64,000 nucleotides of DNA, from the NCBI RefSeq assembly GCF_900115085.1, contig NZ_FOVF01000007.1, positions 1 to 64,000 of the forward strand, written 5' to 3'. Of the stretch, positions 18,587-28,601 are shown piece after piece. This stretch comes from Dokdonella immobilis. Lineage in GTDB: Bacteria; Pseudomonadota; Gammaproteobacteria; Xanthomonadales; Rhodanobacteraceae. A program made the translations under genes and the position numbers. The notes under the pieces are model-generated. The model worked only from the letters and a program-made list of their open reading frames with translations. It ran no database searches and had not been told where the DNA came from. Position 1 is the stretch's first letter. The number at the start of each line of letters is the position of its first letter.

Positions 18587-19990
18587 TCAGGGCGTCGTCT
18601 GTCCCGGCTCGACCACCTTCCAGCGCGTCCCGCCCGCGCCATCCTCGATGACCACGCCCCTGGCGGCCAGTTCCTCGCGGATCCGGTCAGCGCGCGAAAA
18701 GTCCCTGGCGGCGCGTGCCGCGACGCGCTCCTCGAGCAGTCGCTGCACCCAGTCCGCATCGACTTCATTGCCGGCCGCGGTCTGTTTGAACCAGTTCTCG
18801 GGATCTTCCTGCAGCAGGCCGATCAGCCTCGCGCAGCCGAGCAGGGCTGCCAGGGTCCGCCGCCTGGTCTCGGCGCTGGCGGCCTTGCGTGCCTCGTCGG
18901 CGAGTCCGGACAGGATGGCGAATGCCGCCGGTGTATTGAGGTCGTCGCACAGGGCCGCCTCGAAATCGGGTGTGACGATCCATTCGTCTTCGGCGAGCTC
19001 GATGTCGGCGCGGTCGCGCAATACGCCGTACCAACCGTCGAGGGTGGCCCGGGATTGCGCCAGCGTGCTTTCGGACCAGTCCAGCGGCTGCCGGTAGTGG
19101 GCACGCAGGAGCAGGAAGCGCAGCACCTCGGGCGGGTATTTCTCGAGCAACTCGTGCAGGATCATCACGTTGCCGAGCGATTTCGACATCTTCCTGCCGC
19201 CAAAGGTCAGCATGCCGTTGTGCAGCCAGTAGCGGGCAAAGACCTTGCCGCCGTGTGCACAGGTGCTCTGGGCGATCTCGTTTTCGTGATGCGGAAACAT
19301 CAGGTCGTTGCCGCCGGCATGGATGTCGATGGTGTCACCGAGATGGGCCTCGGCCATGGCCGAGCACTCGATGTGCCAGCCGGGCCGACCGCGTCCCCAC
19401 GGGCTGTCCCAGCCGGGCAGGTCATCGGTCGAGGGCTTCCAGAGTACGAAATCGCCGGGCCCCTTCTTGTACGGGGCGACATCGATGCGCGCGCCCGCGA
19501 TCATGTCCTCGGTCGAGCGCCCAGACAGCTTGCCGTAGTCGGCATAGCTTTCGACATCGAACAGGACATGGTTCTCGGCGGCGTAGGCGTGGCCGCTGGC
19601 GATCAGGCGTTCGCACATGGCGATGATCTCGGCGATGTGTGCCGTCGCGTGCGGAACGATGTCGGGCGGGTCCACCCCCAGCCGGGCCAGATCCTCGTGG
19701 TAGGCCTGGGCAAAGCGCGTGGTGATGGTCGCAATCGGCGCCCCGGCTTCCCTGGCCGCGGCGTTGATCTTGTCGTCGACGTCGGTGATGTTTCGGGCGT
19801 AGACGACGTGCTTGTGATGTCGGCGCAACAGGCGTGCAAGCAGGCCGAAGACGACCGCCGGACGCGCGTTGCCGACATGGATGTAGTTGTAGACGGTCGG
19901 TCCGCACACGTACATCGTGATCCGTTCAGGATCCAGCGGTACGAAGTCCTCGACGCGGCGCGTCATCGAATTGTGCAGGCGCAGATTCAT
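18587..19990 (-). CDS. cysS: Cysteinyl-tRNA synthetase
   Basis: 467 aa class I synthetase. The HIGH-like motif is in [14 protein letters not shown], the KMSKS loop is RKMSKSLGN, and Cys/His zinc ligands are present ([21 protein letters not shown]). Length matches the family. The ATG at 19990 gives the expected N-terminus [16 protein letters not shown]; the upstream in-frame extension to 20062 lacks family sequence. Divergent from the glycine-zipper gene at 20219. Confidence 0.97.
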   Translation of the reverse strand: MNLRLHNSMTRRVEDFVPLDPERITMYVCGPTVYNYIHVGNARPAVVFGLLARLLRRHHKHVVYARNITDVDDKINAAAREAGAPIATITTRFAQAYHEDLARLGVDPPDIVPHATAHIAEIIAMCERLIASGHAYAAENHVLFDVESYADYGKLSGRSTEDMIAGARIDVAPYKKGPGDFVLWKPSTDDLPGWDSPWGRGRPGWHIECSAMAEAHLGDTIDIHAGGNDLMFPHHENEIAQSTCAHGGKVFARYWLHNGMLTFGGRKMSKSLGNVMILHELLEKYPPEVLRFLLLRAHYRQPLDWSESTLAQSRATLDGWYGVLRDRADIELAEDEWIVTPDFEAALCDDLNTPAAFAILSGLADEARKAASAETRRRTLAALLGCARLIGLLQEDPENWFKQTAAGNEVDADWVQRLLEERVAARAARDFSRADRIREELAARGVVIEDGAGGTRWKVVEPGQTTP

Positions 19991-20218
19991 GGTGGCTGAC
20001 GGCTTGGCATCGTGGTCAGCCGCGGATGATAGCAGTCCCCGGGCCGCCGCCGTTTTGGCCACGGAAATCCATGAATCCTTAGGTAAGCATTCAGTAAGCC
20101 TGTGCTGTAATCCTGCCCAATACGAGGCTGTCAGGCGCCACCAGGAAGCCGATTCATTCCATCAGGCAGGCCCGCAGAAGGCCCGGCTCGATAGCCCGAC
20201 CCCGATTTGGAGATTGCA

Positions 20219-20764
20219 ATGCTCAAGAATGTTCTGCTGGCCGCCCTCGCCGGAGCTGCCTTGTTCGCCGGCTCTGCGCAGGCGCAGGATCGTGGCTATG
20301 GCGACGATCGCGGCCCCGACAACGTGCGCCTGGCCTGGGCCGACGTGCTGCGTGTCGATCCGGTCTACGACGAGGTCGTCTCCACGCGTCCGCGCGAGGA
20401 ATGCTACGACACCGAAGTCGAGCGTCGTGATTCCCGCGGCAACAACGGAGCCGGCACGGTCATCGGCGCCATCGTCGGCGGTGCCCTCGGCAATCAGGTC
20501 GGCAAGGGCGATGGCCGCAAGGCGGCCACGGTCGCCGGCGCCCTGATCGGCGGCGCGATCGGCAACAATGCCGCCCGCCGTGACGATCGCTACTACGCGG
20601 AGCCGGAAACGCGCTGCCGCACGGTCAGCGAGCGCTACAGCGAACGCCGCATCGTCGGCTACGACGTGCAGTATCGCTATCGCGGCGACGTGTTCATGTC
20701 GCATCTGGACTACGACCCGGGCGAGCGCATGCGGGTGCGGGTCAGCGTCGCGCCGGCCGAATAA
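20219..20764 (+). CDS. Glycine-zipper (2TM) envelope protein
   Basis: 181 aa. Signal peptide MLKNVLLAALAGAALFAGSAQA with probable cleavage before Gln. A charged region is followed by a glycine-zipper pair, GTVIGAIVGGALGNQVGKG and VAGALIGGAIGNNAA, as in the 17 kDa surface antigen/SlyB-type proteins, then a Tyr/Arg-rich C-terminal segment (VQYRYRGDVFMSHLDYD). Probably outer-membrane or periplasmic; no lipobox Cys. The ATG at 20219 has GGAG 7 nt upstream. Monocistronic, with a hairpin terminator at 20791. Confidence 0.85.
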   Translation: MLKNVLLAALAGAALFAGSAQAQDRGYGDDRGPDNVRLAWADVLRVDPVYDEVVSTRPREECYDTEVERRDSRGNNGAGTVIGAIVGGALGNQVGKGDGRKAATVAGALIGGAIGNNAARRDDRYYAEPETRCRTVSERYSERRIVGYDVQYRYRGDVFMSHLDYDPGERMRVRVSVAPAE

Positions 20765-20790
20765 ACCGCACACTCCGCAGGGGTCGAACG

Positions 20791-20817
20791 CAGGGCCGCC
20801 CATTGGCGGCCCTGTTT
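20791..20817 (+). terminator. Probable terminator after the glycine-zipper gene
   Basis: Ten-bp stem CAGGGCCGCC/GGCGGCCCTG with loop CATT, then TTTGCATTTT. The stem is strong but the T-run is short and interrupted. Confidence 0.65.
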
Positions 20818-20885
20818 GCATTTTGGTCTGCCGCAAGAGGCATCTGTTGCACTGCGGCAGAAATGCCGGTAACGTCAGTCCCGCC

Positions 20886-20990
20886 ATGAACCGACAGCCG
20901 ACCGCCGCCACGATCCTGACCAGCGCCCGCATGGCCGCCGGCATGACCTCGCGCGCGCGCCGACCGATGACCTCCAATCCGGTCGGGTAG
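20886..20990 (+). CDS. Candidate arginine leader peptide before argF'
   Basis: A 34-codon frame from ATG 20886 to TAG 20988. It contains five Arg codons, three of them in the stretch Ser-Arg-Ala-Arg-Arg-Pro at codons 22-27 (CGC GCG CGC CGA). It is placed just before a hairpin series and terminator upstream of argF', as in amino-acid attenuators. Against it: no clear Shine-Dalgarno sequence precedes the ATG. A weak promoter (TTGCAC 20847, TAACGT 20870) would make the mRNA nearly leaderless. Coding status is an inference. Confidence 0.45.
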   Translation: MNRQPTAATILTSARMAAGMTSRARRPMTSNPVG

Positions 20991-21047
20991 CTGTCGCGCG
21001 TTCCAAGTGTTTCGACGAAGACCCGGCCCACGTGCCGGGTTTTTTTG
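20960..21047 (+). promoter_or_regulatory. Candidate transcription attenuator of the arginine cluster
   Basis: Four segments can pair in alternative ways: segment 1 CCGACC (20960-20965, within the Arg codons), segment 2 GGTCGGG (20981-20987, just before the leader stop), segment 3 CCCGGCC (21022-21028) and segment 4 GCCGGGT (21034-21040). 1:2 allows the 3:4 terminator; 2:3 (seven pairs, one G-U) prevents it. A ribosome stalled at the Arg codons would cover segment 1 and favour 2:3, turning on argF' when charged Arg-tRNA is scarce. Inferred from sequence complementarity only. Confidence 0.5.
21021..21047 (+). terminator. Rho-independent terminator upstream of argF'
   Basis: Seven-bp stem ACCCGGC/GCCGGGT, loop CCACGT, followed by seven T residues. 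It lies 22 nt before the argF' GTG with no gene ending nearby except the short Arg-containing frame, so it is best explained as the terminator half of an attenuator. Confidence 0.8.
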
Positions 21048-21068
21048 TTTTCTGCAGGGGGTAGCGCC

Positions 21069-22097
21069 GTGAACACCAAGCATTTCCTGAGTACGCAGGA
21101 CTGGAGCCGGTCCGAACTGGACACGCTGCTCGATCAGGCCCGGGCGTTTCGCGAGTCCCGCCTGGGCGACCAGCTCGCCGGCAAGGCGATCGCGCTGCTG
21201 TTCTTCAATCCCTCGATGCGCACGCGCACGAGTTTCGAGCTGGGCGCCCATCAGCTCGGTGGCAAGGCCATCGTGCTCGCTCCCGGCAAGGATGCCTGGC
21301 CGATCGAGTTCGAGGTGGGCAGCGTCATGGATGGCGAGACCGAGGAGCACATCGCCGAGGTGGCCCGGGTGTTGAGCCGTTACGTCGACCTGATCGGCGT
21401 GCGCGCCTTTCCGAAGTTCCAGGACTGGTCGGTCGATCGCGAGGACACGGTCATCCAGGCCTTCGCGAGATATTCGACCGTACCGGTGATCAACATGGAA
21501 ACGATCACCCACCCGTGCCAGGAACTGGCCCACATCATGGCCCTGCAGCAGCACCTGGGCACGGAGCTGAAGGGGCGCAAATACGTCCTGACCTGGACCT
21601 ACCATCCGAAGCCGCTGAATACCGCCGTGGCCAACTCGGCCCTGCAGATCGCTACGCGCTATGGCATGGACGTGACCCTGCTGTGCCCGTCCGGGGCCTA
21701 TCTGCTCGATCCGCGCTACATGGATTTCGCCCGGGAAAACGTCGCCGCCAACGGCGGCAGCCTGCGCGTCAGCCACGACATCGAAAGCGCCTACCGCGAT
21801 GCCGACGTCGTCTACGCCAAGAGCTGGGGCGCCATCCCGTTCTTCGGCCGCTGGGACGAAGAACGCCAGATCCGAGAGGGCAACAAGCACTTCATCGTCG
21901 ACGAGGCGAAGATGGCCCTGACCAACCATGGCCTGTTCAGCCATTGCTTGCCGCTGCGCCGCAATGTCAAGGCCACCGATGCGGTGATGGATTCGCCTTC
22001 CTGCATCGCCATCGACGAAGCCGAGAACCGGCTGCATGTGCAGAAAGCGATCATGGCTGCGCTGGTGGCGCAGCCGGGATTCGGGATTCGGGAATGA
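21069..22097 (+). CDS. argF': N-acetylornithine carbamoyltransferase
   Basis: 342 aa from GTG 21069 (GGGGGT upstream). It transfers carbamoyl from carbamoyl phosphate to N-acetylornithine, giving N-acetylcitrulline, in the Xanthomonas-type arginine pathway. Carbamoyl-phosphate loop SMRTRTS at 49-55, HPCQ at 148-151 and HCLPLRR near 292-298 are present. Glu92, which selects acetylated ornithine in the X. campestris enzyme, is conserved, and Lys301 matches its carboxylated Lys302. The last seven residues (PGFGIRE) are encoded by a GGGATTCGG repeat that reaches into the gene. First gene of the arg cluster. Confidence 0.96.
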   Translation: MNTKHFLSTQDWSRSELDTLLDQARAFRESRLGDQLAGKAIALLFFNPSMRTRTSFELGAHQLGGKAIVLAPGKDAWPIEFEVGSVMDGETEEHIAEVARVLSRYVDLIGVRAFPKFQDWSVDREDTVIQAFARYSTVPVINMETITHPCQELAHIMALQQHLGTELKGRKYVLTWTYHPKPLNTAVANSALQIATRYGMDVTLLCPSGAYLLDPRYMDFARENVAANGGSLRVSHDIESAYRDADVVYAKSWGAIPFFGRWDEERQIREGNKHFIVDEAKMALTNHGLFSHCLPLRRNVKATDAVMDSPSCIAIDEAENRLHVQKAIMAALVAQPGFGIRE

Positions 22098-22236
22098 TGA
22101 AGCCGAGAATGGGGAATGGGGAATCGAGAATGGTTGGAAGCCCGTTCCTCGCACGCCTGCCTTTCATGCCATAGCCAACAGGAAAGTCCAATGTCGCAAG
22201 CTTCTTCCATTCCCGATTCCCCATTCCCCATTCCCG
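22076..22236. repeat. GGGATTCGG / GAATGGGGAAT inverted repeat spanning argF' end and argG start
   Basis: Left arm 22076-22133 consists of GGGATTCGGGATTCGGGAA then GAATGGGGAATGGGGAATCGAGAATGG; right arm 22207-22236 is CATTCCCGATTCCCCATTCCCCATTCCCG. The left arm supplies the final codons and stop of argF', and the right arm supplies codons of the ArgG N-terminus ([11 protein letters not shown]). The element thus lies across two coding ends, unlike the four purely intergenic copies in the ribosomal region. Confidence 0.85.
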
Positions 22237-23438
22237 AACAACGAAACGTTGTTCTCGCGTTCTCCGGCGGCCTCGACACGAGTTTCTGCATTCCGTACCT
22301 GCAGGAACGCGGCTATGCCGTGCATACGGTGTTCGCCGACACCGGCGGCGTCGATGCCGACGAGCGCGCCTTCATCGAGGCACGCGCGGCCGAGCTCGGC
22401 GCGGCCAGCCACGTGACCGTCGACGGCGGTCCGGCGATCTGGGAGGGCTTCGTCAAGCCCTTCGTCCGGGCCGGGGAGGGCTATCAGGGCCAGTATCCGC
22501 TGCTCGTCTCGGATCGTTACCTGATCGTCGAAGCCGCGTTGCGGCGGGCCGGCGAGCTCGGCACGCGCGCCATCGCCCACGGCTGCACCGGCATGGGCAA
22601 CGACCAGGTGCGCTTCGACCTGACCGTCAAGGCGCTCGGCGACTACGAGATCATCGCGCCGATCCGCGAGATCCAGAAAGAGCACACCGAGGTTCGCGCC
22701 TACGAACAGAAATATCTCGAAGCGCGCGGGTTCGCGGTGCGCGCGAAACAGATGGCCTACACGATAAACGAGAACCTGCTCGGCCTGACCATGTCGGGTG
22801 GCGAGATCGATCGCTGGGAGGCGCCTGGCGAGGGCGCGCGTGGCTGGTGTGCGCCGAAGGCGGAATGGCCAACAAGTGCCTTGCAGGTGAAGTTGACCTT
22901 CCGGCACGGCGAAGCGGTGGCACTCGACGATGAGCCTCTGGCGGGGCATGTCCTGCTGGCCCGCCTCAACCAGATGTTCGCCCGCTTCGGGGTCGGTCGC
23001 GGCCTCTACACCGGCGACACCACGATCGGCCTCAAGGGTCGCATCATCTACGAGGCGCCGGGACTCGCTGCGTTGCTGGTCGCCCATCGCGCGCTCGAGG
23101 AAGCGGTGTTGTCCAAGGCCCAGAACCGCTTCAAGCCGGTGGTCGCGCGGCAGTGGGTGGAACTGGTCTATGAAGGCTTCTTCCATGATCCCTTGAAGAC
23201 CGACCTCGAGGCTTTCCTGGCGGCCTCGCAGCGTTGCGTCAATGGCGAGGTGACCTTGCAGACCGAAGGCGGCAACGTGCACGCGGTGGCGATCCGCTCG
23301 CCGCACATCCTCACTGCCAAGGGCGCGACCTACGCGCAGTCGGCCGACTGGGGCGTGGCCGAGGCCGAGGGTTTCATCCGCCTCTATGGCATGAGCTCGA
23401 CGCTGTGGGCCGAGGTCAACCGGAAGCCGGCGCAATGA
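22191..23438 (+). CDS. argG: Argininosuccinate synthase
   Basis: 415 aa. It ligates citrulline and aspartate with ATP. The P-loop-like motif is [12 protein letters not shown], and [12 protein letters not shown] and [12 protein letters not shown] belong to the active site. The ATG at 22191 (AGGAAAG upstream) gives an N-terminus of about 15 residues, [13 protein letters not shown], that is repeat-derived and precedes the conserved NVVLAFSGG. Its stop overlaps the argE' ATG (ATGA at 23435), so the genes are coupled. Confidence 0.95.
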   Translation: MSQASSIPDSPFPIPEQRNVVLAFSGGLDTSFCIPYLQERGYAVHTVFADTGGVDADERAFIEARAAELGAASHVTVDGGPAIWEGFVKPFVRAGEGYQGQYPLLVSDRYLIVEAALRRAGELGTRAIAHGCTGMGNDQVRFDLTVKALGDYEIIAPIREIQKEHTEVRAYEQKYLEARGFAVRAKQMAYTINENLLGLTMSGGEIDRWEAPGEGARGWCAPKAEWPTSALQVKLTFRHGEAVALDDEPLAGHVLLARLNQMFARFGVGRGLYTGDTTIGLKGRIIYEAPGLAALLVAHRALEEAVLSKAQNRFKPVVARQWVELVYEGFFHDPLKTDLEAFLAASQRCVNGEVTLQTEGGNVHAVAIRSPHILTAKGATYAQSADWGVAEAEGFIRLYGMSSTLWAEVNRKPAQ

Positions 23439-24523
23439 GCGCATTGCTCGATGCCACGCTGGCCCATCTGCGCGCGCTGGTTGCGTTCGATACGCGCAAT
23501 CCGCCGCGCGCCATCGGCACTGGCGGCATCTTCGATTACCTGCGCACGAACCTGCCCGGGTTCGAGATCAGCGTGACCGACCACGGCGCCGGTGCGGTCA
23601 GCCTGTTCGCCGTGCGCGGCAAGCCGCGGTTCCTGTTCAACGTGCATCTCGACACCGTGCCCGATTCGCCGCACTGGAGCGCAAGCCCGTTCGAACTGCG
23701 CCGGACCGACACGCGTGCGATCGGCCTCGGTGCCTGCGACATCAAGGGTGCAGCCGCTGCGCTGCTCGCCGCGGCGAATCGCGTCGACGGCGACGCGGCC
23801 TTCCTGTTCAGCTCGGACGAAGAAGCCAACGATCCGCGTTGCGTCGCCGCGTTCCTCGCCCGCGGCATGCCGTATGAAGCGGTGTTGGTGGCCGAACCGA
23901 CCCGCGCCGAGGCCGTGCTCGCCCATCGCGGCATCAGTTCCGTATTGATGCGTTTCGCAGGCACCGCTGGACATGCCTCGGCCGAACAGACCGTGGCCGA
24001 CAGCGCGCTGCACCAGGCGATCCGCTGGGGCAACCGCGCCCTGGCCCATGTCGAGGCCTGCGCGCACGAGCGCTTCGGCGGACTGACCGGGCTGCGCTTC
24101 AACATCGGTCGCATCGAAGGCGGCATCAAGGCCAACATGATCGCCCCGCAAGCCGAACTGCGCTTCGGCTTGCGGCCGCTGCCCTCGACCGATGTCGACG
24201 ACCTGCTCGATGCCTTTCGCAGTTTCGCCAATCCGCCCGCCGCAGAGTTCAGCGAGACCTTTCGCGGGCCGAGCCTGCCCTCGGGCCTGATTGCCGATGC
24301 CGAAGCACGCCGGCTTGCGGCACGCGATGTCGCCGATGCCCTCGACCTTCCGATCGGCAATGCGGTCGACTTCTGGACCGAGGCCTCGCTGTTTTCGCAG
24401 GCCGGCTACACCGCGCTCGTCTACGGGCCGGGGGATATCGCCCAGGCCCACACTGCCGACGAATGGGTAGCGTTGGACCAATTGGACGCCTACGCCGAAT
24501 CGGTCACCAGGATCCTGCAATGA
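23435..24523 (+). CDS. argE': Acetylcitrulline deacetylase
   Basis: 362 aa M20-family metallohydrolase. In this pathway it removes acetate from N-acetylcitrulline to give citrulline for ArgG. Metal ligands: FNVHLDTVP (His, Asp), SSDEEAND (catalytic Glu and metal Glu), VAEPT and, near the end, [10 protein letters not shown]. The dimerisation domain lies around residues 165-275 ([15 protein letters not shown]). Generic ArgE-type acetylornithine activity cannot be excluded, but the neighbouring argF' makes acetylcitrulline the expected substrate. Overlaps argG and argB/A by 4 bp each. Confidence 0.92.
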   Translation: MSALLDATLAHLRALVAFDTRNPPRAIGTGGIFDYLRTNLPGFEISVTDHGAGAVSLFAVRGKPRFLFNVHLDTVPDSPHWSASPFELRRTDTRAIGLGACDIKGAAAALLAAANRVDGDAAFLFSSDEEANDPRCVAAFLARGMPYEAVLVAEPTRAEAVLAHRGISSVLMRFAGTAGHASAEQTVADSALHQAIRWGNRALAHVEACAHERFGGLTGLRFNIGRIEGGIKANMIAPQAELRFGLRPLPSTDVDDLLDAFRSFANPPAAEFSETFRGPSLPSGLIADAEARRLAARDVADALDLPIGNAVDFWTEASLFSQAGYTALVYGPGDIAQAHTADEWVALDQLDAYAESVTRILQ

Positions 24524-25857
24524 ACAAGGCCACGCGCCAGACCCGCCAGACCATCGTGCGTCTGCTTTCGAGCATGGCCAGTGCGAAGGAGATCTCGCAA
24601 TACCTCAAGCGCTTCTCGCAGCTCGATGCGAAGCGCTTCGCCGTGGTCAAGGTCGGCGGCGCGGTGTTGCGTGACGACCTCGATGCGCTGACCTCTTCGC
24701 TGGCCTTCCTGCAGGAAGTCGGCTTGACCCCGATCGTCGTGCATGGCGCCGGCCCGCAACTGGACGAGGAACTGGCCGCCGCCGGCATCGGCAAGCAGAC
24801 CGTCAACGGCCTGCGCGTGACGACGCCCGAAGCGCTGGCGATCGTCCGCCGCGTGTTCCAGGCGCAGAACCTCAGGCTGGTCGAGGCCCTGCAGGAAGGC
24901 AACACGCGGGCCACCTCGATCACCGCCGGCGTGTTCGAGGCCGAGTATCTCGATCGCGACACACTCGGCCTGGTCGGCCGCGTCTGCGGCGTCAACCTCG
25001 CGCCGATCGAGGCCAGCCTGAATGCCGGCTCGATCCCGGTCATCGCCAGCACCGGGGAAACAGCCGGCGGCCAGATCCTCAACATCAATGCCGACTTCGC
25101 CGCCAACGAACTCGTGCAGGTACTGCAACCGTACAAGATCATCTTCCTGACCGGCACCGGCGGCCTGCTCGACGGCGAGGATCGCGTGATCGACTCCATC
25201 AACCTGTCGACCGAATACGCGCATCTGCTCGCCCAGCCCTGGCTGCACTCGGGCATGCGCGTGAAGATCGAGCAGATCAAGGACCTGCTCGATCGCTTGC
25301 CGCTGACCTCGTCGGTTTCGATCACCAAGCCGGCCGAGCTGGCCAAGGAACTGTTCACGCACAAGGGCTCGGGAACCCTGATCCGGCGCGGCGAGAAGGT
25401 CCTGCGCGCGACCTCGTGGAACGAACTCGACCTGCCGCGCCTGCGCGAGCTGATCGAGTCGAGCTTCTCGCGCACGCTGGTGCAGGACTACTTCGAAAAG
25501 ACGCCGCTGTTCCGTGCCTATGTCAGCGAGAACTATCGAACCGCACTGATCCTGCTCGAAGCCGAGGGCGGTGCCTACCTCGACAAGTTCGCCGTGCTCG
25601 ACGACGCCCAGGGCGAAGGTCTCGGTCGCGCCGTCTGGCAGGTCATGCGTGAAGAGAACCCCCGGCTGTTCTGGCGCTCGCGCCACGGCAATCCGGTCAA
25701 TCCGTTCTACTACGCCGAGTCCGATGGCTGCTACAAGATGGCGCAGTGGAAGGTGTTCTGGTACGGCATCGAAGACTTCGCCGAGATCGAGCGCTGCGTC
25801 GAACAGTGCCGCTCGCGCCCGGCCACGCTGGCCAGCCCGGTCGGGGTGGCCTCGTGA
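24520..25857 (+). CDS. argB/argA: Bifunctional N-acetylglutamate synthase/kinase
   Basis: 445 aa fusion. Residues about 35-290 form an amino-acid kinase domain ([39 protein letters not shown]); residues about 300-440 form a GNAT-like acyltransferase domain of the vertebrate-type NAGS ([29 protein letters not shown]). It makes and phosphorylates N-acetylglutamate, the first two steps of arginine synthesis. Such fusions are typical of Xanthomonadales; in them the kinase domain also carries the arginine feedback site (family knowledge). Starts at ATG 24520 overlapping argE'. Confidence 0.95.
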   Translation: MNKATRQTRQTIVRLLSSMASAKEISQYLKRFSQLDAKRFAVVKVGGAVLRDDLDALTSSLAFLQEVGLTPIVVHGAGPQLDEELAAAGIGKQTVNGLRVTTPEALAIVRRVFQAQNLRLVEALQEGNTRATSITAGVFEAEYLDRDTLGLVGRVCGVNLAPIEASLNAGSIPVIASTGETAGGQILNINADFAANELVQVLQPYKIIFLTGTGGLLDGEDRVIDSINLSTEYAHLLAQPWLHSGMRVKIEQIKDLLDRLPLTSSVSITKPAELAKELFTHKGSGTLIRRGEKVLRATSWNELDLPRLRELIESSFSRTLVQDYFEKTPLFRAYVSENYRTALILLEAEGGAYLDKFAVLDDAQGEGLGRAVWQVMREENPRLFWRSRHGNPVNPFYYAESDGCYKMAQWKVFWYGIEDFAEIERCVEQCRSRPATLASPVGVAS

Positions 25858-26828
25858 CGCGCCGCGCGATCGGACTGGTCGGCGCGCGCGGTCATACCGG
25901 TGCCGAACTGATTCGCCTGGCCGGCGCCCATCCGGGCCTCGAACTCGGCTTCGTCTCCTCGCGTGAACTGCAAGGCCAGCGCGTGGCCGATCATGTCGGG
26001 GGTTACCACGGCGACTTGCGCTACGGTCTGCTCGATGCCGAGGCCGTCGCCGCCGAGGCGCTCGATGCGATCGTGCTCGCGCTTCCCAACGACAAGGCCG
26101 CACCGTACGTGCAGGCGCTCGATGCCGGGGGCAGCGAAGCGGTGATCGTCGATCTCTCGGCCGACTACCGCTTCGATGAGCGCTGGTACTACGGTTTGCC
26201 GGAACTGACCCGGGCTCGTTATGCCGGGCAGCGGCGGATCAGCAATCCGGGCTGCTACGCGACCGCGATGCAGCTTGCCATTGCGCCACTGACCGAAATG
26301 CTGACCGGGCCGCCGCAGTGCTTCGGCGTTTCCGGCTATTCCGGCGCCGGTACCACGCCATCGGACCGCAACGACTTCGACAAGCTGCGAAACAACCTGA
26401 TGCCGTACGCGCTGGTCGGCCACGTGCACGAACGCGAGGTGTCGCGCCACCTCGGCTTGCCGGTCGAATTCATGCCGCATGTCGCGCCGCACTTCCGCGG
26501 CATCACGATGACGGTCAACCTCTGGCTGCAGCACCCGGTCAAGCGCGAGGCGATCATCGATCGCTATCGCGCCTTCTATGCCGACGAGGCGCTCGTACAT
26601 GTGGTCGAGGAGGCGCCCTGGGTCAGCCGCATCGCTGGCCGTCATCATGCCGAAATCGGCGCCTTCGCCGTCGCTGCAGGCGGCCGGCGCGTGGTCATCG
26701 TGGCCACCCTCGACAACCTGCTCAAGGGTGCCGCGACCCAGGCCCTGCAGAATCTCAATACGGCCCTGGGCTTCGATGAACTCGAAGGCATTCCGGCCAA
26801 CGGCACGACCACGGAGGCGACGGCATGA
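25854..26828 (+). CDS. argC: N-acetyl-gamma-glutamyl-phosphate reductase
   Basis: 324 aa, starting at GTG 25854, which overlaps the argB/A stop as GTGA. NADP-binding [16 protein letters not shown] at the N-terminus, catalytic Cys134 in [13 protein letters not shown], and catalytic-domain segment [12 protein letters not shown]. It reduces N-acetylglutamyl phosphate to the semialdehyde. The stop overlaps the argH ATG by 4 bp. Confidence 0.96.
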   Translation: MTRRAIGLVGARGHTGAELIRLAGAHPGLELGFVSSRELQGQRVADHVGGYHGDLRYGLLDAEAVAAEALDAIVLALPNDKAAPYVQALDAGGSEAVIVDLSADYRFDERWYYGLPELTRARYAGQRRISNPGCYATAMQLAIAPLTEMLTGPPQCFGVSGYSGAGTTPSDRNDFDKLRNNLMPYALVGHVHEREVSRHLGLPVEFMPHVAPHFRGITMTVNLWLQHPVKREAIIDRYRAFYADEALVHVVEEAPWVSRIAGRHHAEIGAFAVAAGGRRVVIVATLDNLLKGAATQALQNLNTALGFDELEGIPANGTTTEATA

Positions 26829-28117
26829 GTGACCTGCTCTGGCAGAAGTCGGGAATCGCGACCGATCCGCGCATCATGCGCTTCCTCGCCGGCGACGATG
26901 TGTTGCTCGATCGCGAGCTGTTCGTTTACGACATCGAGGCGAGCAAGGCGCACGTCGAAGGCCTGGCCAACATCGGCATCGTCAGCGCCGACGAGGCGGA
27001 CCCGCTCGTTCGCGAGCTCGATGCCCTGGCCGCCGATTTCCGCGATGGCCAATTTGTCCTCGATGAGCGTTTCGAGGACGGCCATTCGGCGATCGAGGCG
27101 CGCTTGATCGAGCGCCTCGGCGATACCGGCCGCAAGGTCCACACCGGGCGCAGCCGCAATGACCAGGTGCTGGTCGCCAGTCGACTCTGGCTCAAGGCGA
27201 AACTGGAAGGGTTGCGCGCGACCTGTACCGCCATTGCCGAAGTCTGCCTCGATCGGGCCGGGCGCGAGGTGCTGCCAATGCCTGGCTACACGCATCTGCA
27301 GCGGGCCGTGGTGTCGTCCACGGCGATGTGGTTCGCCGGCTTCGCCGAGGCCTTCATCGACAATGCCTGGCGCGCGCGCCAGACCCTCGAACTGATCGAT
27401 GCGAACCCGCTCGGCACGGCCGCTGGCTACGGCGTCAACTTGCCGCTCGATCGCGCGCACACGACACGCAGGCTCGGCTTCGCGCGCCTTCAGGTCAGCC
27501 CGATCTACACCCAGCTCTCGCGCGGCAAGTTCGAGATGGCGGCGCTCGATGCGCTCGGTGCCGCCGTGCTCGACCTGCGCCGGCTGGCCTGGGACCTGTC
27601 GCTGTTCACCACGGCCGAATTCGGCTTCGTACGCTTGCCGTCGCAGTACACGACCGGCAGTTCGATCATGCCGAACAAGCGCAACCCGGATGTCATCGAA
27701 TTGATGCGTGCCAGCTACGCCAGCGTCGCCGCCGCCCGCACCGAGATCGAACAGCTACTGTCCTTGCCCAGCGGCTACCAGCGCGACCTGCAGGCCAGCA
27801 AGGGCTCTGTCCTGCACGGCTTCCATCGCGGACTCGACGCCCTGGCGTTGTTGCCGGACCTGCTGGCCGCGCTCGAATGGGATGCGGCGCGGATGCGCGC
27901 GGCGATCGAGCCGGCCATGCATGCGACCGACGTCGCGATCGAGGCGTCGATTGCCGGTGTGCCGTTTCGCGAGGCCTACCGGGCGGCGGCAGAAGGTGCC
28001 GGCGAAACCGGGCAGGGCCGCACACCCGAATCCAGCCTGGCCGCACGTACCTCGCCCGGCGCCGGTTCGGATCTGCGTCTCGATGCGCTGCGCACACGCC
28101 TTGCTGAATTGACATGA
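26825..28117 (+). CDS. argH: Argininosuccinate lyase
   Basis: 430 aa member of the fumarase/aspartase superfamily. Signature loop with the catalytic Ser is [25 protein letters not shown] and [10 protein letters not shown] are also present. It splits argininosuccinate to arginine and fumarate, the last step of the pathway. Start ATG overlaps the argC stop. The C-terminal residues after about 400 ([17 protein letters not shown]) are Ser/Gly-rich. It ends 30 bp before a REP tandem array. Confidence 0.96.
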   Translation: MSDLLWQKSGIATDPRIMRFLAGDDVLLDRELFVYDIEASKAHVEGLANIGIVSADEADPLVRELDALAADFRDGQFVLDERFEDGHSAIEARLIERLGDTGRKVHTGRSRNDQVLVASRLWLKAKLEGLRATCTAIAEVCLDRAGREVLPMPGYTHLQRAVVSSTAMWFAGFAEAFIDNAWRARQTLELIDANPLGTAAGYGVNLPLDRAHTTRRLGFARLQVSPIYTQLSRGKFEMAALDALGAAVLDLRRLAWDLSLFTTAEFGFVRLPSQYTTGSSIMPNKRNPDVIELMRASYASVAAARTEIEQLLSLPSGYQRDLQASKGSVLHGFHRGLDALALLPDLLAALEWDAARMRAAIEPAMHATDVAIEASIAGVPFREAYRAAAEGAGETGQGRTPESSLAARTSPGAGSDLRLDALRTRLAELT

Positions 28118-28147
28118 ACCACGCACGAGTCGTCAGCAATGAATCTC

Positions 28148-28582
28148 GTAGGGGCGGCTTCAGCCGCGATGCTCCTGTCGAATCGTGCCGAAGAGCATCG
28201 AGCCTGAAGGCTCTTCCTACAGGGAGAGCGAACAGGCGGCGCGGGTTTCCTGGGCGGCTTTCGCGTTTCGGCTTCGTTGTTGGAGCGGCTTTCAGCCGCG
28301 ATGCTCTTGTCGATTCGCGCCGAAGCGCATCGAGCCTGAAGGCTCTTCCTACAGGGAGAGCGAACAGGAGGCACGGGTTTCCTGGGCGGCTCTCGCGTTT
28401 TGGCTTCGTTGTAGGAGCGAACTTCAGCCGCGATGCTCTTTTCGATTCGTGCCGAAGCGCATCGAGCCTGAAGGCTCTTCCTACAGGGAGATCAAACAGG
28501 CGGCGCGGGTTTCTTGGGCGGCTCTTGCGTTTCGGCTTCGCTGTAGGAGCGGCCTTCAGCCGCGATGCTTTCCGATTGCGCC
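28148..28582. repeat. Tandem array of 132-bp REP units between argH and proB
   Basis: Copies begin at 28148, 28279, 28411 and 28543 (period 131-132 bp); three are complete and the fourth is cut short after about 40 bp. Each unit starts with GTAGGAGCGGCTTTCAGCCGCGATG, a REP-type palindrome, continues to an inverse copy CATCGAGCCTGAAGGCTCTTCCTAC, and ends with a constant 60-bp stretch. Two REPs facing each other per unit make this a BIME-like structure. The open plus-strand frame through it is a by-product of the repeat and not a gene. Confidence 0.9.
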
Positions 28583-28601
28583 GGCAACAGGCAACGCGCC
28601 C

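Noticed and set aside
28148-28582. CRISPR array
   Set aside because: Repeat unit is 132 bp with no variable spacers and internal REP palindromes; no cas genes.
28185-28601. Open plus-strand frame running through the REP array into proB, giving a 525-residue protein
   Set aside because: The upstream part translates the 132-bp repeat three times with no resemblance to any domain; glutamate 5-kinases begin near the ATG at 28602.
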